DNA of 21,435 nucleotides from a virus, in IMG/VR virus record IMGVR_UViG_3300036768_001154, positions 1 to 21,435 of that record; one strand, written 5' to 3'. Both the position numbers and the translations under genes were made by a program. Below the pieces are notes generated by a model. The model did no database searches. It saw only the letters and a program-made list of their open reading frames with translations, and was not told the DNA's origin. Numbering within the stretch: position 1 is the first letter of the stretch; each line of letters begins with the position of its first letter. Shown piece by piece: positions 8,409 through 14,446 of this stretch.

Positions 8409-8719
8409 CACCGCCCACCCCGATCCATCTTCGCCTTGTAGGCGCCCACCAACTCACCCAAATCGCGCTGAATCGAACTCAACGCCGACTGCATCTCACG
8501 CTGAAACTCAGACATCGACGCATTGATCGCCGCAAACTGGCTCTCGTGATTGCTCAAATGCTTCTCCAGCTTGGCCTCCAGCGCCTGTAGTTTCAGTGTA
8601 TGCTCCCGCACCTGATCCCAGGTCGAAATCGCCCCGGCGGCCAGCGAACCCGTCACCGAAACCACCACCGTCACTATCGGCACCGCAAAATCCTTGAACC
8701 ACGACGTGGTCACTGACAC
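8408..8719 (-). CDS. Membrane-anchored coiled-coil protein, spanin-like position
   Basis: A 103-residue protein with one N-terminal membrane segment (about residues 12-33, AVPIVTVVVSVTGSLAAGA) and then a long predicted coiled coil (VREHTLKLQALEAKLEKH...). This topology is that of an inner-membrane spanin (Rz) or a phage tail-associated protein. It follows the endolysin and two small lipoprotein candidates, so an i-spanin role in disrupting the outer membrane at lysis is a reasonable inference. The GTG at 8719 is chosen for its GAGGG upstream; a second GTG at 8713 is possible. The start overlaps the preceding gene. Confidence 0.55.
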   Translation of the reverse strand: MSVTTSWFKDFAVPIVTVVVSVTGSLAAGAISTWDQVREHTLKLQALEAKLEKHLSNHESQFAAINASMSEFQREMQSALSSIQRDLGELVGAYKAKMDRGGR

Positions 8720-8907
8720 GACACCCTCACCCCAGGCTCCAAATGCGCCACCACATCGTTCAGATGGGCCGGCCACGGACCGTTCCAGCTCGCCACCGGC
8801 CGCACCTCGCACCGCCCAACCGCGCAGCCGCCGATAACCAGCCCGGCAACAAAACACGTTCCCACCCAGATTGCCAGCGCTGCGGCCCGCAAAACTGCTC
8901 TTTTCAT
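8710..8907 (-). CDS. Small lipoprotein candidate in the lysis cassette
   Basis: A 65-residue protein starting MKRAVLRAAALAIW. The basic start is followed by a hydrophobic segment and the sequence VIGGC, which resembles a lipobox, leaving a mature peptide of about 38 residues with two more cysteines. Small lipoproteins near endolysins often act as outer-membrane spanins (Rz1). Here it is paired with the coiled-coil membrane protein just downstream, whose start lies inside this gene in another frame. The assignment is by topology and position only. Confidence 0.5.
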   Translation of the reverse strand: MKRAVLRAAALAIWVGTCFVAGLVIGGCAVGRCEVRPVASWNGPWPAHLNDVVAHLEPGVRVSCQ

Positions 8908-9137
8908 CGCATCGCCTCCTGCCGGGCCGCGTCGTAAGCCCGCAACAGCACCTCGCCGCCCTCGTCGTAATCCACCAGTTCCCCCTGTTGGATATGGATC
9001 AATACAGTTTCCGGGATGGGCGGCAGCACCCGCCGCGGCTTCTCAGAACACAGCGTGATATCCGGCAACGCCTTCGGTCCCACCTGCACCGGCGCACACC
9101 CCACCAACACCATCGCCAGCCACACCGGACGAATCAC
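8904..9137 (-). CDS. Second small lipoprotein candidate
   Basis: A 77-residue protein read from GTG at 9137, overlapping the endolysin stop (GTGA). The N-terminus VIRPVWLAMVLVGCAPV is a short signal peptide with a lipobox-like LVGC. The mature part has PRRVLPPIPETVLIH, a proline-rich stretch as in Rz1-type outer-membrane spanins, and ends in a charged helix. I think this is the better o-spanin candidate of the two lipoproteins, but no homology can be proven here. Confidence 0.55.
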   Translation of the reverse strand: MIRPVWLAMVLVGCAPVQVGPKALPDITLCSEKPRRVLPPIPETVLIHIQQGELVDYDEGGEVLLRAYDAARQEAMR

Positions 9138-9619
9138 AACGCCCCCCGGCACATCCGGTACTCCGCCTCGCGCCGCTTCACCAGCCCCGGCAGCACCCGG
9201 CCACCGGCACGCACCCAGCGCTTGATTTCCTCGCACGCCCCCGCGTAATCCGGCGGGTTCTGCTTCAACCGCTTCACCAGCGTCGACGCGCAAAACGCCG
9301 ACGTCCCGATGTTGTAGGCCAGAGACACGAACGCATCGAACTCGTACTGGAACAGCGGCACCTCGCCGATGCACCGCGAAACCGCCCGGCCCGATTCGTC
9401 TGCCTCGATGACCAGCCGCTGAACTGCCGTCACCGGATCGGTGGTATCGCCGGGTCGCACAGCCTCCGTAGACCCGAACCCGATCGTCTGCACCCCCACA
9501 CCGTCATCGTAGGCTTTCCCCCGGTATCCCTCAAACCCCGCGATACCTCCCACCACGAGCGCCGATGCCGACAACAGCGCCGCAGCGATCCGGCGGTTCG
9601 AAGGCCGCGCCGGTTTCAC
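9134..9619 (-). CDS. SAR endolysin, T4-type lysozyme (GH24)
   Basis: A 161-residue muramidase that cleaves the glycan strands of peptidoglycan at lysis. The catalytic triad spacing of T4 lysozyme is seen: Glu30 in FEGYRGKAY, Asp39, and Thr45 in VQTIGFGST, with the E-8-D-5-T spacing kept. The N-terminal segment (about residues 11-28, Ala/Leu/Val/Gly-rich) is a weakly hydrophobic signal-arrest-release anchor ending just before the catalytic Glu, so activation by membrane release is likely. The start is GTG at 9619 with GAGGA upstream, overlapping the holin-candidate stop. Confidence 0.88.
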   Translation of the reverse strand: MKPARPSNRRIAAALLSASALVVGGIAGFEGYRGKAYDDGVGVQTIGFGSTEAVRPGDTTDPVTAVQRLVIEADESGRAVSRCIGEVPLFQYEFDAFVSLAYNIGTSAFCASTLVKRLKQNPPDYAGACEEIKRWVRAGGRVLPGLVKRREAEYRMCRGAL

Positions 9620-9975
9620 CGCTGATTCCTCCGGACCACCGCATCCAGCGGCTCACGCTTCTTCGGCTCGATGTAGATGTAATCGTCCTCGTCCGGCTCG
9701 ACCGACTCCTGCCCGGTCTCCACCGGCTTATCCCTCACCAACAAATTCTTCGCACCGAACAGCGCCATCACCCCCAGCGCGCCGAAAATGAATGCCGTGA
9801 ACACCCAGCCCTCCGGCAATCGCTTGATCCCCGCATCCACCACCAGGTACAGCACCCCGCTCGCGCTCGCCAACTGCGCCGCGCCGACCTTCGTCGACCG
9901 CTCAGACCAGTCAAACCCGATTCGCTGCCTCACCTCCGCCGCCTTATCTCGGACAGCGGTAATCCGCTGACGCAT
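9616..9975 (-). CDS. Holin candidate
   Basis: A 119-residue protein with two predicted membrane segments (about residues 31-50 and 57-79, the second WVFTAFIFGALGVMALFGA), a charged N-terminus and a long acidic then basic C-terminal tail. Two membrane spans, small size and a position just upstream of the SAR endolysin fit a class II holin or pinholin that depolarises the membrane and times lysis. The start ATG at 9975 has GGAGGG upstream. No family signature can be confirmed by eye. Confidence 0.6.
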   Translation of the reverse strand: MRQRITAVRDKAAEVRQRIGFDWSERSTKVGAAQLASASGVLYLVVDAGIKRLPEGWVFTAFIFGALGVMALFGAKNLLVRDKPVETGQESVEPDEDDYIYIEPKKREPLDAVVRRNQR

Positions 9976-9978
9976 CGC

Positions 9979-10323
9979 TCAGCCCTCCGCCGGCGGCGCG
10001 CCCTTGGCACGGTTCGCCACGTACAGCGCCAGCTCCACCACGATGTGCAGGACGTTCTTTTTCGGATCGGCGACGAACTCACGCACGACGTTGGCCGCAA
10101 ACTGCTGCTTGATAATATTGTCAAGCGTCAGGTTTTTCAGCGCCGGATGCCGCTCGACGATAACCTCCCACGCCTTAAGGCTCTCCGGATCGGCTGCCTT
10201 AATATCCGTATTCAGGCCGGCGCACTTCTCCACCACCTGTCCGAACTCACTGCTCGACAAGCCCGACACCATCTTAGCCACGAATACAATGGCCGGTTCC
10301 AGTACCATCCAAACGTTCAACAT
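9979..10323 (-). CDS. Hypothetical protein, first gene of the late leftward region
   Basis: A 114-residue protein starting MLNVWMVLEPAIVFVAK. It is helical, with a hydrophobic N-terminus and a second hydrophobic stretch near the end (NVLHIVVELALYVANRA). The pattern is neither a clear signal peptide nor a clear pair of membrane segments. A perfect AGGAGG lies five bases upstream of ATG 10323; an ATG at 10326 sits too close to it. The gene is followed by the holin candidate three bases later. The function is unknown. Confidence 0.5.
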   Translation of the reverse strand: MLNVWMVLEPAIVFVAKMVSGLSSSEFGQVVEKCAGLNTDIKAADPESLKAWEVIVERHPALKNLTLDNIIKQQFAANVVREFVADPKKNVLHIVVELALYVANRAKGAPPAEG

Positions 10324-10387
10324 CATTTCCTCCTGGCAATAAAACCCCCCCGGCAGGCCGCTGCCGGCGGACTTTCGTAAAAGCCAT
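10274..10387 (-). CDS. Possible leader peptide ahead of the late genes
   Basis: A 37-codon reading frame starting MAFTKVRRQRPAGG with GGGGAG seven bases upstream. It covers the terminator-like hairpin at 10341-10367 and overlaps the start of the next gene by 50 bases in a different frame. It could be a leader peptide that couples translation to termination, or it may be spurious. Confidence 0.22.
   Translation of the reverse strand: MAFTKVRRQRPAGGVLLPGGNDVERLDGTGTGHCIRG
10341..10367 (-). terminator. Terminator-like hairpin in the late leader
   Basis: On the minus strand, CCGGCAG-CGGC-CTGCCGG (7-base stem, 4-base loop) is followed by a run of G and then TTTT. It lies upstream of the first late gene, where an attenuator or antitermination target would be expected. 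The G run before the T run weakens the case. Confidence 0.45.
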
Positions 10388-10480
10388 GTTCGATCTCCCC
10401 GTCGCGCCCGGCGGAACGATGACCATTCTAGAAAAAATCTAGCTCAAATGGGTGACGTTGCGCAACCCCCCCTCTTTTTT
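10388..10480. other. Non-coding stretch with two short palindromes
   Basis: No convincing gene is seen here. There is a CTAGA-aaaaa-TCTAG inverted repeat (10428-10442) and a perfect palindrome GTTGCGCAAC (10457-10466), next to a C/T homopolymer run. On the minus strand TTGCGC and TAGATT lie 18 bases apart and could form a weak promoter for the late genes; this is only a guess. Confidence 0.3.
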
Positions 10481-10640
10481 TTGACATCCTCCCCGGCCTG
10501 AAGTCTGGGGATTCCTACGGCGCTCAGGCGCGGCATTGAGCCGCCCCTGAGTCGCTTCGGTGAGTTCCTGCTGCTGACGGCATTACCGCACCGTTCACTT
10601 CACAGGCTAACCGGGCGTGTCCCGCCCTTACACAGTCAAT
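10481..10640 (-). mobile_element. IS200/IS605-family tnpB 3' end and right end (remnant)
   Basis: On the minus strand a reading frame ending at TGA 10524 gives VRAGHARLACEVNG, then AVMPSAAGTHRSDSGAA and QCRA. This is the characteristic C-terminus of TnpB from many proteobacterial IS605 elements. It continues into CCCCAGACTTCAGGCC and GGGGAGGATGTCAA (10481-10512), the typical IS605-type right end, which also forms the 3' scaffold of the TnpB guide (omega) RNA. Only about 38 codons of tnpB remain; the RuvC catalytic domain and left end are absent, and position 10636 is already the stop of a phage gene. The element is therefore a truncated remnant or an isolated guide-RNA scaffold. Confidence 0.8.
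10524..10640 (-). pseudogene. Truncated TnpB C-terminus
   Basis: The last part of a TnpB nuclease (the RNA-guided ancestor of Cas12), readable from about 10640 to the TGA at 10524, with no start codon or catalytic residues. TnpB normally has about 370-400 residues; this is under a tenth. The fragment lies where the leftward early operon ends and the late genes begin. Confidence 0.75.
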
Positions 10641-10944
10641 CGTCCGGGTCCAGCCCCATATCGCGCTTCATCGGGTTGAGCCCGCCCGGGTCGCTCATGT
10701 CGAAGTCGTTGCGGCGGAGGGTATAGCTCGGCGCGGCGGCATCCCGCAGGTTGGCGGATCCGGGCATCGTTCGGTAAATCGTTATGATGCCGCCGAGTTC
10801 CTGGATGGCGTAGCCGGGCTGGGTGGCGTCCTGAACAGAGCCGCCCGGGAGATTGGGTGTGATGTAGATCGTGTCGGCAATGGCCGGCGATGCCGGCGTC
10901 ATCGCAAGAATTGCGACGGCATTCATGACGCGGCGCGGGGTCAT
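10636..10944 (-). CDS. Exported small protein of unknown function
   Basis: A 102-residue protein starting MTPRRVMNAVAILAM with a signal peptide that would be cut after ASPAIA (about residue 23). The mature part is polar with a repeated Pro/Gly pattern (ITPNLPGGSVQD, YRTMPGSANLRD) and ends in an acidic tail. The start at 10944 has GAGAGGAG upstream; an ATG at 10962 is less likely. The start overlaps the preceding stop (ATGA). It is the last gene of the leftward early operon before the tnpB remnant. No family is recognised. Confidence 0.6.
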   Translation of the reverse strand: MTPRRVMNAVAILAMTPASPAIADTIYITPNLPGGSVQDATQPGYAIQELGGIITIYRTMPGSANLRDAAAPSYTLRRNDFDMSDPGGLNPMKRDMGLDPDD

Positions 10945-11339
10945 GGCGTAACTCCTCTCCATACGTAGTCTCCTTTGTCTTCAATGATGGCTGGCTCGCG
11001 GTCTTTGCAGTGGCATGCGTAGCCGGAAAGGCGATCGGCGACGGGGCGCCAGAAGTGCCTGACTTTGCCGCGAGGGACGTGGTTATCTTCTTCGGCGTCC
11101 TCGAGTCCGAATTGGGCGAGTACCCAACGGGCGTCCGCGCTACTGCACCGGCCGGGTGTTCCGTTAGGTTGGGTTCGGCTCAGGCTGAGGTGGTATTCCG
11201 GACCGAGGACTTCCGCGCCCGGCTCGGGGGCAACCACTTCGACGGCGCTTATTACCGCGAGTCCGCGTGAGAGGTAGTACCACGCTTCCGCCGCATATCC
11301 CTGCTCACCCCTACTGGAACGGGCGGACATGCGTTCCAT
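10941..11339 (-). CDS. Hypothetical phage protein
   Basis: A 132-residue protein. A central part with the pattern GPEYHLSLSRTQPNG and FGLEDAEEDNHVPRGKVRHFWRPV, and an ACHCKDREPAI near the end, looks like a compact conserved phage protein that might bind metal through His and Cys. The start is ATG 11339 or ATG 11330; neither has a strong ribosome site. It is coupled to the following exported protein by ATGA. The function is unknown. Confidence 0.55.
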   Translation of the reverse strand: MERMSARSSRGEQGYAAEAWYYLSRGLAVISAVEVVAPEPGAEVLGPEYHLSLSRTQPNGTPGRCSSADARWVLAQFGLEDAEEDNHVPRGKVRHFWRPVADRLSGYACHCKDREPAIIEDKGDYVWRGVTP

Positions 11340-11386
11340 CCGGGGCTGATGGGGCGCTTGGGTTGAATGATCGAGAGGATGTTCAT
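11252..11386 (-). CDS. Possible small overlapping protein
   Basis: A 44-codon frame starting MNILSIIQPKRPISPGW with GGAG seven bases upstream of its ATG, placed between the DHH gene and the 132-residue gene and overlapping the latter by 88 bases. The start context is better than that of its neighbour, but the second half is basic and low in information. It might be a coupled leader or the true 5' end of the neighbour after a frameshift. Confidence 0.3.
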   Translation of the reverse strand: MNILSIIQPKRPISPGWNACPPVPVGVSRDMRRKRGTTSHADSR

Positions 11387-11398
11387 CGTTCTACTCCG

Positions 11399-12247
11399 TC
11401 AATCGGATGCGCATGCGGCAAACAGCCCGTTGTCGCCCTTCTTCCGGCGAAACCCGGCCGCGTGTTTGTGTCCGCCCCCGCCGAATTGTTCGGCGATCTT
11501 TGCGACGTCGAGGCCGTCCTGGGCGGAACGCAGGGAGAAGTGGCGATAGGTAGGGCCGTCGTACCAGGTGACCGAGAAGGGCTCGCCCTGGCTCATGCGG
11601 TTGCCGGCTTCGCTGGCGTAGATTGGGGGCAGATTGGCGCAGGGAACTTCGTAGCCGGCGATGAATGCGCGGGTTTGGGTGGCTTCCAGAAGCTGGGCGA
11701 GGTCGCGGTCGAATTTACGATTGAGAACGCAACCTTCGGCTTCGAGTTCTTCGATGGGCATGCGCATGAGGCGGTCCCAGACATCGAAATCGTAGGGATA
11801 GCTGAAGACGGCGGCCATGACGTTGCGGGTTTCTGGCAGGGCGAATGCCCAGGTGTCGCGGTCGCTGATGTGATGGATCAGCGGCCACGCAGCCGGGTAC
11901 GCAGGGAAGTAATGCATCTTTGCCAGCAAAGCGGCGGATTTGTCTTCAGATAGCCGGACCGATACCGGGCAGCCCGGACTTTCAAACCCGTCGAGCCATT
12001 CGAATGCGGTTTTGTGGTGGTCGATGATGAGGAGGGATTGGGCGATCTGGGTGATTTCGGACAGGGTTTCGGGCGGGTAGCAGAAGTCGACGAGAATGAC
12101 GTGGCGGCCGGTGCAATCCGGCGGCGGTTCGTTATAGACGCCGGGGAAGAATTCGACGCGGTCGGCGCCGAGGGCCCTACGGACGACCCATGCGGCGCCG
12201 AAGCCGTCAGGACAGTTTTTGTGGTAAATGCAAAGAGTTGTTTTCAT
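11399..12247 (-). CDS. DHH-family phosphoesterase
   Basis: A 282-residue protein with all the motifs of a DHH/DHHA1 hydrolase: HKNCPDGFGAAW (about 9-20), VDFCYP (53-58), IDHH (75-78), DRDTW (129-133), and the DHHA1 substrate loop FGGGGHKHAAGF (255-266). Relatives degrade short RNA, pAp or cyclic dinucleotides using two metal ions. In a phage this could recycle nucleotides or remove signalling nucleotides used by host defence; both are inferences. AGGA lies upstream of ATG 12247. It is encoded directly behind the dNMP kinase, which supports a nucleotide-metabolism role. Confidence 0.85.
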   Translation of the reverse strand: MKTTLCIYHKNCPDGFGAAWVVRRALGADRVEFFPGVYNEPPPDCTGRHVILVDFCYPPETLSEITQIAQSLLIIDHHKTAFEWLDGFESPGCPVSVRLSEDKSAALLAKMHYFPAYPAAWPLIHHISDRDTWAFALPETRNVMAAVFSYPYDFDVWDRLMRMPIEELEAEGCVLNRKFDRDLAQLLEATQTRAFIAGYEVPCANLPPIYASEAGNRMSQGEPFSVTWYDGPTYRHFSLRSAQDGLDVAKIAEQFGGGGHKHAAGFRRKKGDNGLFAACASD

Positions 12248-12261
12248 GGCGTTTCCTAGGC

Positions 12262-12810
12262 TTATGCTATGTGGTTGGGGTTGAGGATGCCGGCGTGATC
12301 GAGCCAGGTGTCGATCTGGTGGAACAGGTCAGCCAGGCTGCCGGTGTTGTGGAAAACCGGTTCGTTCTCGAGGGGCGGCACCCCCAGTTCGGAAACGTGG
12401 GGGCGGACGCCGTTGTCGGCGGGGCGGTCGAGGTGGATGAGATGGCCGCGGCGGCGCACCCAGTCCGCCTCGTTGCCGAATCGCACGTCGCTGATAACGA
12501 TACGCTCTTCGGGGTCGGCATGGACGAGGGCGCGCTCCAGACGGTGGATCCAGATGTCCGGATGGATGAGCACGCGGCCCCATTCGGTACCGAGGGTTTG
12601 CATCAGCTCTCGGTAGGATGCGCCGATGCCGGGAATGACGGCTTCTTTTTCGTCGGTGCAGTAGCGAGTTTCGATGCCGAGCCCGGCTTGCAGCATGTCG
12701 CGTAGCGGATCGGCGAAGGCGAGCTGCTGAAAGCCGTGGACCTCGTGGAGGTATTTGGCGACAGTGTCTTTTCCGCGACGGGCGCGGCCGGCGATGCCGA
12801 GAATGATCAT
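12262..12810 (-). CDS. Deoxynucleoside monophosphate kinase-like protein
   Basis: A 182-residue P-loop kinase with the pattern GIAGRARRGKDTVAKYL at the start (P-loop Gly/Lys/Asp/Thr), LAFADPLRDML, a YRELMQTLGTEWGR motif and ISDVRFGNEADWVR, typical of phage dNMP kinases. These convert dNMPs to dNDPs using ATP and supply precursors for phage replication. GGAGAG sits six bases upstream of ATG 12810. It lies in the leftward early operon next to the DHH phosphoesterase, consistent with nucleotide salvage. Confidence 0.85.
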   Translation of the reverse strand: MIILGIAGRARRGKDTVAKYLHEVHGFQQLAFADPLRDMLQAGLGIETRYCTDEKEAVIPGIGASYRELMQTLGTEWGRVLIHPDIWIHRLERALVHADPEERIVISDVRFGNEADWVRRRGHLIHLDRPADNGVRPHVSELGVPPLENEPVFHNTGSLADLFHQIDTWLDHAGILNPNHIA

Positions 12811-12827
12811 GCTTTACTCTCCTTGAA

Positions 12828-13039
12828 TTATTGATGCAGGGCCTGGCAGTACGGGTGATACGCGTCGAGCAGCCGCAGGCCGGTGGTAAATCGGTGCGCG
12901 CGCACTTCGCCGCGGGCGAGACGGTTGATGGCGGCTTCATCGCAGCCGATTTCCCGTGCGAGTTGGGCCAGGGCCGGTGCCGCCGCAGGTTGAGGGCGAT
13001 GCGTTGCCAGTCGATCCGGGCGAGGTATTCGCGGTGCAT
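12828..13039 (-). pseudogene. Helix-turn-helix protein interrupted by a frameshift
   Basis: Two frames must be joined. From ATG 13039 one frame reads MHREYLARIDWQRIALNLRR. From about 12985 the frame shifted by one base reads ALAQLAREIGCDEAAINRLA and RGEVRAHRFTTGLRLLDAY to TAA 12828. Together they make a small helix-turn-helix protein of a common phage type (xWxxIxxNLRR...LAxxxGxxxxxxxRLARGE...xTGxxLLxxY). The break lies near 12975-12990, in CGG/GCC-rich sequence. It may be a real inactivation, a sequencing error or a programmed shift; no classical slippery heptamer is seen. Confidence 0.55.
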
Positions 13040-13266
13040 GCGGCGCGCCTGGGCTGGCGGTTGGCGCGGTCGGTGCGGCCTTTGGCGCGACAGGGCTCGG
13101 CTGTGGCGGCGCCGTAGCTGCGGCGGTTTAGTCCGGCCTTCTCGAGCTTCTTTTCGGCGTCGAGGACGGCTTCGCGCTCGTTGTAGGCGATGACTTTGCA
13201 GCGGTATTCGTCGCCGCTGGGCAGGATGTTGGCGAAGCGGACGGTGTAGGCGATGGCGGTGGTCAT
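12937..13266 (-). CDS. Hypothetical small protein
   Basis: A 109-codon frame from ATG 13266 (GAGG eight bases upstream), starting MTTAIAYTVRFANILPSG. Residues 1-50 (DEYRCKVIAYNEREAVLDAEKKLEKAGL) look like genuine coding sequence of a small alpha/beta protein. The last half is Arg/Thr/Pro/Gly-rich and overlaps the helix-turn-helix gene in another frame, so the natural end may be earlier and changed by a frameshift. Confidence 0.5.
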   Translation of the reverse strand: MTTAIAYTVRFANILPSGDEYRCKVIAYNEREAVLDAEKKLEKAGLNRRSYGAATAEPCRAKGRTDRANRQPRRAACTANTSPGSTGNASPSTCGGTGPGPTRTGNRLR

Positions 13267-13354
13267 GGTTTCATCCTCAATCAGTATATTCGGTCCGGGT
13301 GGCGAAATTGGGCGCACATCCCTAGCAAAGTGTAATACGTACCACAGAATAGGT

Positions 13355-13885
13355 TTAAGTCCATGTGGGCTGCTGGTGGGATTGTTGGCGAATATCGCGG
13401 CCCCTCGGCGCGGTACGGTGCCAGTCGGGGGAGGGGCTTTTGAGGTAGGGGCGGAATATCCATGCCGCCGCGCCCCCAGCGACGTCGATGAGCGTGATGA
13501 ACCCCCAATTTGCGCCGATCAATCGAGGCCCCGTCAGGAACAGCGTCCAGCACTCTTTTTCGCTCGCGGGCAGGACGACGCGGTGCAGATGGCGCGCGCC
13601 GAACGCAGCCATGCGTCCTGGCTCGCGCCAGCGCTGGCGGTAACCGCCATCCGGGCTCCAGATGAATTCCACGTAGCGCCCGGACAGCACGAGCGAGACG
13701 GCCCAGCGCCAGGGGTGGTTGTGAAACCCGCGGTCTGGGTCGGATGCGAGGAACCGGTGCAGGAAGAGTTCGCAGCCGAAGGCGCGGGCGACGAAGTACC
13801 GTTCGAGATACGGTTCGCCGTTCTCGCCTTTGATGTGGCGTGCGGGTAGGTGGTCGCTGAGTTTGAGGAGGAGGTGTTGCATCAT
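13355..13885 (-). CDS. Cupin-like phage protein
   Basis: A 176-residue protein with a likely double-stranded beta-helix: DRGFHNHPWRWAVSLVLSG, then RYVEFIW and FGARHLHRVVL. His55, His57, Glu73 and His99 or His101 could form the metal site of a cupin. Such proteins are common hypotheticals in phage early regions; the reaction is unknown. ATG 13885 overlaps the preceding stop (ATGA) and has AGGA upstream. The C-terminus is poorly ordered (Arg/Gln/His-rich). Confidence 0.6.
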   Translation of the reverse strand: MMQHLLLKLSDHLPARHIKGENGEPYLERYFVARAFGCELFLHRFLASDPDRGFHNHPWRWAVSLVLSGRYVEFIWSPDGGYRQRWREPGRMAAFGARHLHRVVLPASEKECWTLFLTGPRLIGANWGFITLIDVAGGAAAWIFRPYLKSPSPDWHRTAPRGRDIRQQSHQQPTWT

Positions 13886-14058
13886 ACGGCTTCCTTGTAT
13901 TTCACAGATTGGCGTTTACATGCGCGGACCTCGCGGAGCATGGCGGCGTCGGCGTTGCGAGTGATGCGCCGGAAGGGGGCCGGGCGCGCTGCGGCGACGG
14001 CGCCGAGGGCGAGCAGGATGGCGCTCACGCCGCCGATGATTTCGAGCAGTCCGATCAT
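13882..14058 (-). CDS. Small membrane protein
   Basis: A 58-residue protein from ATG 14058 with a single membrane segment (about residues 2-24, IGLLEIIGGVSAILLALGAVA) and a basic tail. GGAG lies seven bases upstream, and the ATG overlaps the stop of the 25-residue peptide gene. An upstream in-frame start at 14166 would run across that gene and is rejected. The function is unknown; small membrane peptides are common in phage early operons. Confidence 0.6.
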   Translation of the reverse strand: MIGLLEIIGGVSAILLALGAVAAARPAPFRRITRNADAAMLREVRACKRQSVKYKEAV

Positions 14059-14132
14059 GGGGTTTCTCCGTTGGCCAGGCGTTCGATTTCTGCGGTGATT
14101 TCTTCGTAGGTCCAGCGTTTTTCGTCTTTCAT
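14055..14132 (-). CDS. 25-residue early peptide
   Basis: A very short gene, MKDEKRWTYEEITAEIERLA then NGETP, with a near-perfect ribosome site (AGGAG six bases before ATG 14132). Its stop overlaps the next ATG (ATGA). It is the first gene read from the leftward early promoter, about 95 bases downstream of it. The acidic amphipathic helix suggests a binding or regulatory peptide, but the function is unknown. Confidence 0.6.
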   Translation of the reverse strand: MKDEKRWTYEEITAEIERLANGETP

Positions 14133-14168
14133 TTTTAGCTCCTGTCATCGGTGTGGTTCGTGCCATGC

Positions 14169-14194
14169 GTGCGATTACGCTGCGCTAATCGCAC
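14169..14194. promoter_or_regulatory. Hairpin in the leftward early leader
   Basis: A perfect inverted repeat GTGCGATTA / TAATCGCAC with an 8-base spacer (CGCTGCGC). It lies in the untranslated leader between the leftward promoter and the first leftward gene, where a nut-like antitermination site or an operator would sit. Confidence 0.5.
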
Positions 14195-14233
14195 CTGCGT
14201 GCTGCGGCCACAAAGGACCGCGCGCTCGGAAGA

Positions 14234-14263
14234 ACTATAACCGAGAGGTTATGCGGCAGTCAA
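14234..14263 (-). promoter_or_regulatory. Leftward early promoter with overlapping operator
   Basis: On the minus strand TTGACT (14263-14258) and TATAGT (14239-14234) are 18 bases apart, a good sigma70 promoter. The perfect palindrome ATAACC-GAGA-GGTTAT (14237-14252) covers the spacer and part of the -10 box, so a bound repressor would block it. Confidence 0.75.
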
Positions 14264-14399
14264 CGAGGCGAACGTCGAAAAGCTCATTCGGGTTCTGGGG
14301 GGGGCTCGGCTCTTTTGGCGAGACGATCAAACCAAGCTGGGGCAGTCACCTTGGCTCATCTGCGGGCGCCCGAGGCGGTGCAGCAGGGGATCGAGCACG

Positions 14400-14438
14400 A
14401 TAACCAGCCATTGACGAATGATAACCGGCTGGTATTAT
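14400..14438 (+). promoter_or_regulatory. Rightward early promoter with operators
   Basis: TTGACG (14411-14416) and TATTAT (14433-14438) are 16 bases apart. ATAACC-GGCT-GGTATT (14421-14436) sits in the spacer and -10 and matches the leftward operator. A further half-site ATAACC (14400-14405) lies just upstream. The start of transcription would be about 14445, only one or two bases before the ATG at 14447. Confidence 0.78.
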
Positions 14439-14446
14439 TTTGGCCT

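Noticed and set aside
14315-14446. An upstream extension of the YdaS/Cro-like gene
   Set aside because: The extension covers the promoter and operators; ATG 14447 starts exactly at the conserved protein.
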